Assembly: GCA_947626675.1 (NCBI GenBank)
Contig: CANQTC010000005.1
Location: 1 to 64,000, forward strand
From: an uncultured Coprococcus sp.
GTDB lineage: Bacteria; Bacillota; Clostridia; Lachnospirales; Lachnospiraceae
DNA length: 64,000 nt
Reading direction: 5' to 3'
Below the pieces are notes generated by a model, which saw only the letters and a list, made by a program, of their open reading frames with translations, ran no database searches and had not been told where the DNA came from. Made by a program: the position numbers and the translations under genes. Of the stretch, positions 44,335 through 53,998 are shown piece after piece. Position 1 is the first letter of the stretch; each line of letters begins with the position of its first letter.

Positions 44335-45681
44335 TCACTCCAATACTTTCATTATTTCGTCACAAACTGCCTTTGCTAAAAGTGGGGGCACCGCATTTCC
44401 AACTTGCGTACACTGCGGAACCTCTATTCTTCTTTTTAATCCACCTGTAGTTCTCTTACCCAAAAACACAAATGAATCATCAAATGATTGACATCTTGCC
44501 ATTTCACGTACACTAAACGTACGAGCTTCCCATGGATTAATATAATCATCTGGAATCGTGACAACTGTGGCAGATGGTTCATCTGCTTTCCAGCGTTGCC
44601 TTATATTCTTTTTAGTTAATAAGACATCTACTGCGGTGTCTGAAACTTCACCCTGCTTAAACATCTTTATAACCTCATCGGGTTCTTTCAGCAATTCCCT
44701 ACTACACAATGCTATAAGATTTGGCTTTTGGCTAATATCTATCCCTTCATTAATAACTCGTTTTCTTAACATTGTTCCTGATTCACCTTCGTTAAACAAT
44801 GAAAATCTTTCCAATACCAACTCTGTAGATGATGGCAATTCTAGATTTTGTAGTTTTCCTTCAAGTTCAATTGGTTTTCCCGTAATCAAAGAAGGTGTTC
44901 TTCCTAATCTACTTGCAATTTGATAATCACTTAAGCCTGTATTAATTGTTTTTCTAATATTGTCATCTACAATCAAATCACTAATTGCGTCTTTCAATGT
45001 TAAATAATTGTTTGAATCATATGTCGGTATTGGGTATTTGGGTGCTTTTAATCCTTTCTTGTAGCCAATAAATATCACTCTATTTCGCTTTTGTGGAACA
45101 CCATAATCTGCAGCGTTCAATATTCTAGGTTCAAGGGTTTCATATCCAATTTTCTTCAGTTCTTTTCTTAATATTACAGGTGTTGTAGTACCATCTGGAT
45201 AAATCTCGCCATTCGGGTGTTCTTTGGTTGGAAGTCCTTTATAATCCAGAAATTGCATATCCATAAATCCTTCTACATTTTCAAGTACAATATACTTGGG
45301 TTTGACTTCTTTTATCACTCTTACATATTCACCAAACAAAAGATTTCTCGGATCTTTTTTGTCCCTACGTCCTGCTCTGCTGAAGCCCTGACAACTCGGT
45401 CCCCCAATCATCAAGTCAATCTTTGGTATAGTTTTTTGATTTTCGAACATTTTCAAAGATTTTATATGTTTCTTAATTTCCTTACCTGTAAGATTTCTAA
45501 TATCTGCTCTTTCAAACCAAGTATTTTCACCTTGTATGAGTCCTAATTGCTCATGTCTATGTTTATATGTAACCTCAACCATATCGCTAATATCTGAACT
45601 AAACAAAATATGAAATCCCGCCTGAATCAAACCTTCTGAGCATCCTCCGGCACCGCAAAACAAATCAATTGCATATGGCAT
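44335..45681 (-). CDS. DNA (cytosine-5) methyltransferase
   Basis: A 448-residue C5 methylase: motif I DLFCGAGG (6-13), motif IV GGPSCQGFSRAG with catalytic Cys97, motif VI ENVEGF (134-139), motif VIII QKRNRVIFIG, and motif X QVGNAVPPLLAKAV near the C-terminus. It methylates cytosine at a site set by the target-recognition region between VIII and IX. GGAGGA precedes the ATG at 45681. It is grouped with two putative restriction endonuclease genes and a controller gene upstream, forming a type II restriction-modification locus. Confidence 0.93.
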   Translation of the reverse strand: MPYAIDLFCGAGGCSEGLIQAGFHILFSSDISDMVEVTYKHRHEQLGLIQGENTWFERADIRNLTGKEIKKHIKSLKMFENQKTIPKIDLMIGGPSCQGFSRAGRRDKKDPRNLLFGEYVRVIKEVKPKYIVLENVEGFMDMQFLDYKGLPTKEHPNGEIYPDGTTTPVILRKELKKIGYETLEPRILNAADYGVPQKRNRVIFIGYKKGLKAPKYPIPTYDSNNYLTLKDAISDLIVDDNIRKTINTGLSDYQIASRLGRTPSLITGKPIELEGKLQNLELPSSTELVLERFSLFNEGESGTMLRKRVINEGIDISQKPNLIALCSRELLKEPDEVIKMFKQGEVSDTAVDVLLTKKNIRQRWKADEPSATVVTIPDDYINPWEARTFSVREMARCQSFDDSFVFLGKRTTGGLKRRIEVPQCTQVGNAVPPLLAKAVCDEIMKVLE

Positions 45682-45788
45682 TTCAAATTCCTCCTTTTGT
45701 ATTGTAAGTATACCACGCTTCCCTTCAAAAGTCCAGGAATTATATTGGGCTACTCTATTAAGGCTCACATCCTCTTAAATATCAACCT

Positions 45789-46736
45789 CTATTTTAAATT
45801 AAAATATGAATAAGTTGTCCCTATTTCTGACAATGCACGTTTTATAGTTGTAATATGGCTATCCGAATGTCCTGTTTTCAGATTTCGACTCAACATTTCT
45901 TTAATAGAATTGGCTACACCAACTTCTGTAGGAAGTCCCCAATAATTACCACCAGAAAGATACATCACTCGTAAAACACAAACAGAATCTTTTTTTATTT
46001 TTTCAAGTTTTACAGTTGGTACTGTCGCAAAGGAATATGTAAATCTACGAATATCTGCTATGGAATAGCCATTCAATCCGACAGTCACACCTGATCTGAA
46101 ATTTGTTGCAGAATAAACTGCGTCCCACAACATAGGTACTTGGGCATTATCATTCCAATTTGTTTTACATTGTATAATATGAACTTCAATATCACTAAAA
46201 TCTCTATTACACAATGCATCAATAATCTCCAAATAGTTATACTTTGAACGTGTGCTTTTATGCGTCTTAACTAGCTTTCCGTTTGAATCACTTATTACAA
46301 TATTTTCTTTGTCACACATATATTCATCGCTATCAGGAAATATAATTGCAATTAAATCAGATTCGGTATTAGATGGAAAAGTACCATAGTTGACAGTAAT
46401 TGCATCACTTATACATGGAGGAATGAGTTTTGCGCTATGTTTAATTACAACCGTTCTTCTTCCAATTAAACATAAGTTAAGATACCAACACACAAAAGCT
46501 TCCCAGTTAGCACCTCCGCCCGACACATCACTCTGTGAACGTCCAGATGATGTATTCGTTGTATAGAATATATCCCTAAGTGAATCCCCCAAATCATATA
46601 TTTGATGTTCTGTATATGCGGGTATTATGCTTTGTATTTTTGCTTTCCATGTTGGCCACGCTGATGAGAATCCGGCTGTTGCAAAAAGTTGTCCAACCGC
46701 TAGTTCTCTTAAATATTCAACTATATTTTGACTCAT
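45789..46736 (-). CDS. Putative restriction endonuclease between methylase and MvaI-like gene
   Basis: A 315-residue protein of no recognised named family. A PD-(D/E)XK-like core can be read: Glu and Asp in ESDLIAIIF (about 120-128) and IIQCKTNWND (about 200-209), where Gln-x-Lys stands in place of Glu-x-Lys. GGAGAAATC precedes the ATG. It lies between the methylase and the MvaI/BcnI-type nuclease, all same strand, so it could be a second restriction enzyme or a subunit. Confidence 0.55.
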   Translation of the reverse strand: MSQNIVEYLRELAVGQLFATAGFSSAWPTWKAKIQSIIPAYTEHQIYDLGDSLRDIFYTTNTSSGRSQSDVSGGGANWEAFVCWYLNLCLIGRRTVVIKHSAKLIPPCISDAITVNYGTFPSNTESDLIAIIFPDSDEYMCDKENIVISDSNGKLVKTHKSTRSKYNYLEIIDALCNRDFSDIEVHIIQCKTNWNDNAQVPMLWDAVYSATNFRSGVTVGLNGYSIADIRRFTYSFATVPTVKLEKIKKDSVCVLRVMYLSGGNYWGLPTEVGVANSIKEMLSRNLKTGHSDSHITTIKRALSEIGTTYSYFNLK

Positions 46737-46747
46737 ATTGATTTCTC

Positions 46748-47998
46748 CTACAATATTACTGATTCTATTTGTCCAAATAACTCCGATTTTGCATTAGGCT
46801 TTATTCTCCATGCATTGCCATGATTTTTTCCTTGATATTTACCTTTCTTTGTCGTATATCCGCGCCAATGATATGTAATAATTCCAGTTTTTATCAACGA
46901 AAGAAAAGTAACAAATTGTGGTGCTCTTGAAAATTCAATCTCATTATATTTAAATTGAACCATATCCCCTACAGTTCTACTTTCCGCTTTTATCCATAAA
47001 GTTGACGGATGCTTCAAATATAATTCATTTCTCAAATCTTCAAAATTCCAATATGCAGCGATTTCCTTTTTCCCACTGTTTGGATTTTCCCACATTAAAT
47101 TAACAACTCTTGTTTCATCGTCTACATCCAAGTAAAATCCTTGATTATTCTGCGGTGCTTCTTTAGGTCCAATTGTTATATACAAGCAACTATATCCCGG
47201 ATGTCTATCAGAATCATACCCATATACTCTGGCAAATGCTGACACTCTGTTTTTATCCTTCGGCTCATAATTTGCAACCCTTGTTCCATCAAATCGAGGT
47301 CGTAATGTAAAAAGTGTATCAAGAGTTTTGGTTCCTCCTTTAGACTTTACTTCAATAATACCCTTAAAATCTGCATCATTACGATTGTTTGTATTAATCC
47401 CAAGAAGCTCCTCTAAAGTATCTCCTACATCCTTAGGTGCAATTTCACCTGTTCCCTTTGAATTATTATAATAACCGCCATTAATAATTTCTTTTAACTT
47501 TGGTTTTATCTCATTAAATGTTTTTGTTATCTCATCTACTCCAAGAGCAGATAATATTTCTTGATCAGATGGAATATTATGTGTGAGATTAATGAAAAAT
47601 AATTTCAGTGTTCCATCCTCCCGCTTATAAACAGAAAGATATAATAAATCTCCCTCATTTATCTCTTGATTATTCATTCTCCGTTTTAAAGTTTCTATAG
47701 AAAATCTTCTGTCACCTCGTGAATTATTTACTCTATAAAATTTAAATTTAACTTCTTCATTCTTTCCCTGTTGAACAAAAGTTGCATTATGTATAATTCC
47801 ATTCTTGCCACCATTTTCTATCTTATCGTAATCTACCATATTGCAATTTGCTAACAAATCTCTCAAAATGCCATTTGCATCAAGATTGTTTTTATCAATC
47901 ATTGTATATGTCATTCGCAGCAATGCATATTCTTCATTACGGTACTTATGTATAATCTTTATAATTTCATTCTCATCTGGATATGCTGTAAAAATCAT
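46748..47998 (-). CDS. MvaI/BcnI-type restriction endonuclease
   Basis: A 416-residue protein whose centre (about 190-225) contains VGDTLEELLGINTNN, DFKGIIEVKSKGG, the Glu, Asp and Glu-x-Lys arrangement of MvaI/BcnI-type endonucleases (families cutting CCWGG or CCSGG). The first 180 residues are an N-terminal extension of unknown role; the C-terminal part (about 330-410) probably contacts the site. AGAGGAG precedes the ATG. The site cut here cannot be told from sequence, but it should match that of the linked C5 methylase. Confidence 0.75.
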   Translation of the reverse strand: MIFTAYPDENEIIKIIHKYRNEEYALLRMTYTMIDKNNLDANGILRDLLANCNMVDYDKIENGGKNGIIHNATFVQQGKNEEVKFKFYRVNNSRGDRRFSIETLKRRMNNQEINEGDLLYLSVYKREDGTLKLFFINLTHNIPSDQEILSALGVDEITKTFNEIKPKLKEIINGGYYNNSKGTGEIAPKDVGDTLEELLGINTNNRNDADFKGIIEVKSKGGTKTLDTLFTLRPRFDGTRVANYEPKDKNRVSAFARVYGYDSDRHPGYSCLYITIGPKEAPQNNQGFYLDVDDETRVVNLMWENPNSGKKEIAAYWNFEDLRNELYLKHPSTLWIKAESRTVGDMVQFKYNEIEFSRAPQFVTFLSLIKTGIITYHWRGYTTKKGKYQGKNHGNAWRIKPNAKSELFGQIESVIL

Positions 47999-48011
47999 AA
48001 TAATTCTCCTC

Positions 48012-48512
48012 TCAATTCATTCTTACAAACAACAATGCAAGTTCCTTATTTGTAATAAAAGCCAACGAATTTAAAGTAATCAAAGTTGGATTTTTGCTTT
48101 TCCCCGTCATAATTCTGCTTACAACAGATTCTGACACCCATGTTTCTGTATATACTGCTAATTGATTTTTTCGTTGCTCTTTTAAACCTCTCTTAAAATT
48201 TTCAATAAAAATACCTAAATGATCATCTTCAATATACCCACAATTACTATCAGAATTTTGTTCTGTTGATAAACTCATATAATTTCTAGAAAGTAACGAA
48301 GCAAATGGTACATCTAATGCATGGGCAAGTTTTATCGCCGTATGAAGTTTCACATTCTGCTTGCCAGATTCTATATTAGAAAGACATATTCTGTCATAAT
48401 GTGCCTTTTGAGATAGCTCAACTACAGTCATCTTTCTCGACAATCTGGCTTTCTTAATATTTATTCCAAATACTAGGAGTATCTCTTCTGCTGCAAATTC
48501 TTTTTCATGCAT
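48012..48512 (-). CDS. Double helix-turn-helix controller protein
   Basis: A 166-residue protein with two XRE-like domains: residues about 10-65 (RKMTVVELSQKAHYDRICLS) and about 105-160 (NQLAVYTETWVSESVVSRIM). Tandem HTH in a single chain mimics a dimer and suits a C-protein that times endonuclease expression. The ATG at 48512 follows GGGAGGTAC. The longer frame upstream lacks a ribosome site. It is 13 bp upstream of the MvaI-like gene. Confidence 0.7.
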   Translation of the reverse strand: MHEKEFAAEEILLVFGINIKKARLSRKMTVVELSQKAHYDRICLSNIESGKQNVKLHTAIKLAHALDVPFASLLSRNYMSLSTEQNSDSNCGYIEDDHLGIFIENFKRGLKEQRKNQLAVYTETWVSESVVSRIMTGKSKNPTLITLNSLAFITNKELALLFVRMN

Positions 48513-48606
48513 AAATTGTACCTCCCAATTATCAAAGTTTATATTTCTATTATACACTTTATTGCCAGTTATAAATTGCTCTTTAACCATCATTTTAAGA
48601 GGTTGA

Positions 48607-48646
48607 AAAGAGGCCACTGTTACAAAAATAACAGTGACCTCTTTTT
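48607..48646. terminator. Terminator upstream of the restriction locus
   Basis: AAGAGG and CACTGTTA pair with TAACAGTG and CCTCTT (one mismatch) around a CAAAAA loop, flanked by T and A runs. Confidence 0.75.
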
Positions 48647-48695
48647 AATTATTATTTGTTTTATTTATCCCTCAGTGCATCAACAGCTATATTGT

Positions 48696-49660
48696 CTATA
48701 CCTTCTTTCCGTTTGAATCTTTCCATCTTCTGCATATCCTTACTTTAAATCCTAAACGCTTTACCTTTTCAACATTTTGTTTATTATTTTTCCAATCAAA
48801 TTGATTAAAATACCATCTTACCTTCTTAACATCTACATATCTGCTCAATTCTTCCAAATAAATCATATCAACATCCGAGAATGAAAAACCATATGAATAT
48901 ATTTTATTTATGCCTGATAACTTACGAAAAAAATCTATATTATTCGCTAATGCTTGATTAGTGTTTTTTCTTAACTCTCTCTTCAATGAATTATAAGCCT
49001 CCGTAACACCAATATAATATTCAAACTCATCAAATTCGGTATCATCTCCATGTCCAAAATAAATGTTAGTATTTCTATCACCTGCATTCCCATGAATATG
49101 ACATATATTATTACTTGAAATATTATACAATTTTTCCAGTGTTAACGTATAATTAAATGAGAGGAATAAACTATTCTTAAAGGATGGCTTTTTACATAAT
49201 TTTTTACCTTTTGAAAATCAATATTGGCCAACTCACCCAAAACCCACTCTCTAAAGAGATTCACTAATATACGATAAGCGCCTACAACTGAATTGGTTAC
49301 ATCTTCGTTTTCATAAACAGAATGAAATATATTATCATCTTCATCAATATCTATTAATTTATATGCCCATTCATTATTATATGCAATGTTATATATGAAT
49401 TCATTACCTAAGCATTCTTCTAAATTATTCCAATCCGTTGCTGAACATTCATCTATTGTACGAATCAAAGATCCAACTACTTCATCCATATTATATACTT
49501 CATCACCATCCGGCATAAGAGTTGACTCAAGAATCCCGTCAAAATTTTTATTAAATTCCGGATATTTATTTATTAAAAACTTCCTAAAGTCAACATATTT
49601 AGTATTCATATCATGGCCATAACAGTCAAAACCATTTCCAATAATATATAATGTTTTCAC
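48696..49660 (-). pseudogene. AbiH-type abortive infection gene, frameshifted
   Basis: The 5' part starts with GTG at 49660 after GGAGGAG (MKTLYIIGNGFDCYGHD, Rossmann-like start of AbiH) and runs to a stop at 49142. The 3' part continues in another frame (LFLSFNYTLTLEKLYN, CHIHGN, FGHGDD, then YSYGFSFSD), all AbiH features. The frames join at a run of five A on the minus strand (49193-49189): one more A would restore a single protein of about 320 residues. So this is a one-base deletion, a phase-variable tract, programmed slippage or a sequencing error. Confidence 0.8.
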
Positions 49661-49801
49661 TTTACAATCTCCTCCGATGTACTAATCCTATCCGCCTTAT
49701 GTTACCATAGTCTAATTGTAACACATTCTCATCATTCAACAATCACTTCATCGGCTCTTGTAATCCAAAGCCTTCTCCATCACACTTAGCCATATTTTCT
49801 T

Positions 49802-49903
49802 AGGGAAGTTCAAAAGAGGATTCTTTTGAACTTCCCTGTAAATTGCCCTGTTTATAAGCATAAGAAACGGCAGGCAACTAAGTATTTCCAGTCCCTGCCG
49901 TTT
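49802..49903. repeat. Two strong inverted repeats between AbiH and the next gene
   Basis: A perfect 15-bp stem (49802-49816 with 49823-49837, 6-nt loop) and a 10-bp stem AAACGGCAGG (49865-49874 with 49894-49903). The second has a T run on the plus strand and short A run on the other, so it may be a terminator. The first has no T tract. No gene lies in 49670-49962. Confidence 0.65.
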
Positions 49904-49962
49904 GATGAATCTTATACTATTTCTGTATTTGCCTGTTTAACAACTTGGATTTTCTATGTTAT

Positions 49963-50745
49963 TTATGCTATTAGTTCATGAATAGCTTTCACAATTGTAA
50001 GTCCATAATCAACAAGAAAATTCTTCTGTTCTTCAGAATATGACTTTCTTTCCGTTATTGCTTCATCTGTACAATGTCTAAAGCATTGCATTTTCTTTCT
50101 ATATTTTCTTACTACTTCATCATCAATAAATCCACAACACACTTTTTCATATTCTAGTGCAATGAATTCCCCGTCTTTTTTCAACATATTTTCAATAAGA
50201 TTTGCGATCTCAGCAAGTTTCTCATCAGTATGCATACTATTGAAGGATGCCTGTCTAGTGGAAATTTCAATAAATTTATGGTTTATAGAGTCGTCCACCT
50301 CAATATTGCAAGTTTTTTGCTTAAATGTCAGTTCCGCAACAAAATCTCTTCTAGTCGCATAACGAACGGTTCCTTTATCATCTCTTCCCAGAGCAATAAT
50401 TCGATTCCTAATATCTCTATATGTAAAGTCAGTCGGTTCAACAGGGGGTCTTGCCAATATCCTAGGAAATTCTTTTATCTCATACCCTTGTGTATATAGA
50501 TAATATGTTACTAGATAGAACCAACATCTGTTTTCATTTGAAAAATTAACATCAGGCTGACACAATTCCTTAAATTTGGTTATTGCTTCTTCGACATCAT
50601 AAATTTCAAATTGATAATCTTGATTCTCTATTTCGCCATAAAAAACATTGTATGTACAGTTTACCTTTTTTATAGAATCAAAAAAACGATAATGATATTC
50701 AGATTCTTTTATATTTTGTAAATAAAATTCTTTCAAGTCTATCAA
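49963..50745 (-). CDS. Hypothetical protein, possible abortive-infection C-terminal domain
   Basis: A 260-residue soluble protein. The C-terminal part (SYSEEQKNFLVDYGLTIVKAIHEL) resembles the helical C-terminal domain of some abortive-infection proteins, but the match is weak and I do not assign a function. It starts with TTG at 50745 downstream of GGAGGCGGTGA. It sits among defence genes. Confidence 0.45.
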   Translation of the reverse strand: MIDLKEFYLQNIKESEYHYRFFDSIKKVNCTYNVFYGEIENQDYQFEIYDVEEAITKFKELCQPDVNFSNENRCWFYLVTYYLYTQGYEIKEFPRILARPPVEPTDFTYRDIRNRIIALGRDDKGTVRYATRRDFVAELTFKQKTCNIEVDDSINHKFIEISTRQASFNSMHTDEKLAEIANLIENMLKKDGEFIALEYEKVCCGFIDDEVVRKYRKKMQCFRHCTDEAITERKSYSEEQKNFLVDYGLTIVKAIHELIA

Positions 50746-50803
50746 AGTGTTTTCACCGCCTCCACAAATACTTTTTATTACAATCAGCTTCTACTTAACT
50801 ATC

Positions 50804-51586
50804 TCATAGATTCTGATCTTTTTGCTCATGTATGGTTTCCTTTAGTTTCTCTGGCGTTATTATGTCATTTTTCTTTCTATGAATCATCCTATGACAATTT
50901 GAGCATATCGTTATCATATCTGTTTCTGGATTAGGAATTAATTCTTCATCCAATGAAAACAGTGGTTTTTTATGGTGTACTTCAATATAATTTTCACCAA
51001 TATATCCATACTTCTTCTTAAAGTCAAAGCCACAAATTTGACATTTTGTTCCATGTATTTTTATTGCGGCTTCCCTATATTTTGAAACCCTCTCATATCT
51101 AGTTGTATAAAACTCAATCCTATTTCCTTCTGCTTTATTAATAACAAACGATTCATTGCTTTCCAATACGGGAATATGTGATTTTTTCTTTTTCTCACAT
51201 AATTTGTTTATAGCATCCATATACTTCTCTGGAACATTTTGCGCAACAGAATTAAACTTCTTAAAATCCTTCCAAATTTTCAGAATATCTGATTTTGTGA
51301 TTGAATCTTCGAAAACCAATATGTCCTCTAGATAGTAAACAGCTTCTCCTCCCCATGTTCTTCCCCACTCTAAGCGAACAGTCGCCTTTCCTATAATTTT
51401 ACCTTTATACTGAAACAAAAATAGATTTTTACTGCGAGCATCCATTATCGAATATGAATTAAAATACAAATTTGAAAAATGATTACCACTCTCCAACCCA
51501 TTTGCAATCTCCAACTTTGCAATCTCTTCTGTTTCAAAATCAAACATAGTTAATGGAAATATTCTGATGCTACTTAATTCTCCCAT
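50804..51586 (-). CDS. HNH endonuclease
   Basis: A 260-residue protein whose C-terminal domain (about 170-245) has the HNH motif: CQICGFDF, NYIEVHHKKPLF and CSNCHRMIHRK, with two cysteine pairs for structural zinc. The N-terminal 160 residues are unassigned. Start at 51586 after GGGAGAA. Such proteins act as restriction nucleases; possibly methyl-dependent, but no recognition domain was identified. Confidence 0.75.
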   Translation of the reverse strand: MGELSSIRIFPLTMFDFETEEIAKLEIANGLESGNHFSNLYFNSYSIMDARSKNLFLFQYKGKIIGKATVRLEWGRTWGGEAVYYLEDILVFEDSITKSDILKIWKDFKKFNSVAQNVPEKYMDAINKLCEKKKKSHIPVLESNESFVINKAEGNRIEFYTTRYERVSKYREAAIKIHGTKCQICGFDFKKKYGYIGENYIEVHHKKPLFSLDEELIPNPETDMITICSNCHRMIHRKKNDIITPEKLKETIHEQKDQNL

Positions 51587-51907
51587 AAGCATTTCTCCCA
51601 TATTATATCGTTAATCGCATACATTCATTATACCTTATATCGGCAGAATCGCATATCCATTTTATGTCATATTTCTGTAATATAAAAGCCGGATGCGTCA
51701 AACCTCGGTGATTACTGACGAATCCGACCTGTTGTAGTCCAATTTCTAATTTTTTCTATTACAATATATTCAAATTCAGATTTAATTTGTTTCAATTCCA
51801 TTCCTTTATACTTAAGGATACATTCCCCCCAAAAAATCATGGTTCTAACTTACACCATGATCTTCTTCCAATTCTACATCATTTTGATTCTGTTCTCGCA
51901 CCATCAA

Positions 51908-52117
51908 CTAATTCAGATATGCTTCAAGCCTTGGTCTACAAATAAGATATTTGTTACCCCAACGAATGCTAAACTCTCCTTCATTGCTTTCGCACAGTCT
52001 TCTCATATTCTTTATTCCTATATTAAAATATGACGCAGCTTCTCGGATGGTTAGCATATACTTTTCAGGAATTGGAACCATATCCTCATTATTCTTTTGA
52101 TTCTGCAAATTTTTCAT
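51908..52117 (-). CDS. Excisionase-like protein, third copy
   Basis: A 69-residue Tn916 Xis-type protein: IPEKYMLTIREAASYFNIGIKNMRRLCES then NKYLICRPRLEAYL. GGAGG precedes the ATG. No integrase gene is adjacent, so it is probably a relic of an element whose integrase has been lost, or it works with one of the other integrases. Confidence 0.7.
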   Translation of the reverse strand: MKNLQNQKNNEDMVPIPEKYMLTIREAASYFNIGIKNMRRLCESNEGEFSIRWGNKYLICRPRLEAYLN

Positions 52118-52247
52118 GTGTCATATCCTCCAATCTGATTTTTCAAAGGGTATAACAATATATCACTCTTACAGCCAAATAAGTCAACTTCCTGTTAATC
52201 TTTTCTCAGCTAATATACATTTTGTCCATCTGGCTCATAGAAAAGTC

Positions 52248-52415
52248 TTATAATCCATACTCTGACCGCATATCTGAAATTACATAATCTGCGTTCCTGA
52301 AGGTTTCCTGTTCTCTAGAATTTTTCAATCTTGCAAGCATCTCCTCCTCAGTCATCGGTGCATATAATTTACTCTTTGACTCATTTACTACTCTGACCTC
52401 AATTGTACTATCCAT
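52248..52415 (-). CDS. Small acidic protein near an element end
   Basis: A 55-residue protein (starts MDSTIEVRVVNESKSKLYAP, ends DMRSEYGL). GAGGTACTG lies 5 bases before the ATG at 52415. It is near the att-like site at 52.66 kb. No family recognised; its size and helices would fit an antitoxin or regulator. Confidence 0.5.
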   Translation of the reverse strand: MDSTIEVRVVNESKSKLYAPMTEEEMLARLKNSREQETFRNADYVISDMRSEYGL

Positions 52416-52498
52416 GTTCAGTACCTCATTTCTTAGTTGCAGTGATAAATCATCTGTATTGCTTTTGCAAAAGATGAAAACTATTATGTTACCGCTAC

Positions 52499-53056
52499 TT
52501 TTTAACGATTGTTCCTCACATTTTAACGATTATCCACATTTCGTATTTTTCATTTTTCCATTCGTAGTATTACCGTAGTCCCCAAATGCTCTGACTACCA
52601 AACTATGCCCCGTTTTGCCCCGTTATCCCTTGATTTATATGGCTTTCCACAGTCCTGCCGTGGCAGACGAATAATACTTTTATCAAAATGTTAATCCTCC
52701 TAAAATGCACTGTCCTGCCTCGTTTTGTTCCGATTTATCCCACCTGTTTTCGGGGTGTAACAGCATCTACTCTGTCACAGTTTTCCCGAAACAGGGCAAA
52801 ATGGAACAAGTTACGGCAGGCTGTAGTAGTAAAATGGTAGTAACAATCAGGGTGCAAATACTACTGCCAAAACACATATAATAATCGTAGTCCCATAAAA
52901 ATCTGTAACCACGACCAACACTTACTATTTTGAGGCCCGCGTTTACCGAATCCCCTTTGGAATAATTATTTCTATTGCAAAAATCCTTCCACTTGCATTC
53001 ATTGTCACATCATATAGAAGGCGTTATCTTTTTTCAACGTACTCTATGAGAAACAA
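52499..53056. other. Element junction region without genes
   Basis: Contains direct repeats TTTTAACGATT (52500-52535, twice), GTAGT-type repeats (52563-52580), the phosphatase 5'-end copy (about 52655-52690) and, right of it, sequence resembling that right of the 31.9 kb att copy, including GTAGTAG (about 52826-52846). These look like integrase arm sites. No intact gene is visible. Confidence 0.55.
52655..52700 (-). repeat. att-like relic: diverged phosphatase 5' end
   Basis: On the minus strand GGAGG is followed by a TTG start and codons for MIKVLFVCHG, then the frame departs from the phosphatase after the P-loop start. The core is diverged but clearly homologous to the copies at 23415 and 31880, and likely marks an older insertion boundary. 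Confidence 0.65.
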
Positions 53057-53998
53057 TCAAATATCGAATATACTTAATTGACATTCCTTGCAAGATGATA
53101 CTTTACGGTCATTCACTTTATCTCCCGGAAATATCTCGCCAGAAATCAAAGGAGATTCTGGATTATGCAAGCCAAAATTCTTTGATACTGTTGCCTGACT
53201 ATAATTCGCATAGCAATATAAACAGTAATTTTTGCATGTATTATACATACCAATGTCAATACTAGAAAAGCATCCACACTCTTTACGTTGGTTCTTATCT
53301 TTATCCATCGTCAATTTGCATCCCAACAATTGCTCAAATAAAGAGCTATCAATACAATGACCATGTGAAACTCCGTACTGTTCAAGATTGATTTCTTCAG
53401 AGCATGTCTCCAATGCAATCCCATATTTTTTTGCAATCAATGAGAGTTGTTCCGCTATTTCGTTCATCTCTTTTGCTTGAAGTGGTAGTAATCCCAATCC
53501 TTTGGTATTATTCTGAGTGTTTCTATAAAGATCCAAAAAACTTATTACACACTTTTGCGTATATCCTTGAAGTCTTTTTGCTATATATTCAAAAGTTTTC
53601 TTGTGACATTCTATAGAGTATTTCTCTGTAAGAAAAATAGGATCATAGCGCCAAATCACTCTCTCTGAGCCAATCATTTGCGAAAGTTTTTGAAATGATG
53701 GTATTATCACATCTTTTTTACTTGGAAGATTCTTCTCAATATCATCCCCATATGCAGTTATTGTAAACTGAAAGTAATATGTGTATTCCTTCAATTCACT
53801 CAATCTGTCGAGCATAGGAAGTGGATTCTTTGTCCAAAATACAATTCCATCCACCACACTTGGATCTAGAGAAATACGACTGATCTGATGAATATTCATT
53901 GGGTTACGTACACATACATATCCATCTTTAATTCTATTGAAGAACCATTCCGAATAATACGATGGAATATCAGTCCTTCTACTTGCACTAATAATCAC
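53057..53998 (-). CDS. DUF1848 family protein, second copy
   Basis: A 313-residue paralogue of 21529-22476, sharing SRRTDIPSYYSEWF, VDGIVFWTKNP, VIWRYDPIF and the C-terminal cluster TCKNYCLYCYANY. It starts with GTG at 53998, directly after the stop of the Cys-rich methyltransferase-like gene and with GGAGGTGG before it, so the two are translationally linked. Unlike the first copy it lies in the accessory island and has a partner gene. Confidence 0.75.
   Translation of the reverse strand: MIISASRRTDIPSYYSEWFFNRIKDGYVCVRNPMNIHQISRISLDPSVVDGIVFWTKNPLPMLDRLSELKEYTYYFQFTITAYGDDIEKNLPSKKDVIIPSFQKLSQMIGSERVIWRYDPIFLTEKYSIECHKKTFEYIAKRLQGYTQKCVISFLDLYRNTQNNTKGLGLLPLQAKEMNEIAEQLSLIAKKYGIALETCSEEINLEQYGVSHGHCIDSSLFEQLLGCKLTMDKDKNQRKECGCFSSIDIGMYNTCKNYCLYCYANYSQATVSKNFGLHNPESPLISGEIFPGDKVNDRKVSSCKECQLSIFDI

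Noticed and set aside
52565-52573. A second TAGTATTAC on the plus strand, possible second CRESS origin
   Set aside because: No inverted repeat flanks it and no rep gene is near; it lies in a run of GTAGT repeats that look like integrase arm sites. It serves as a negative control for the origin at 26196-26223.
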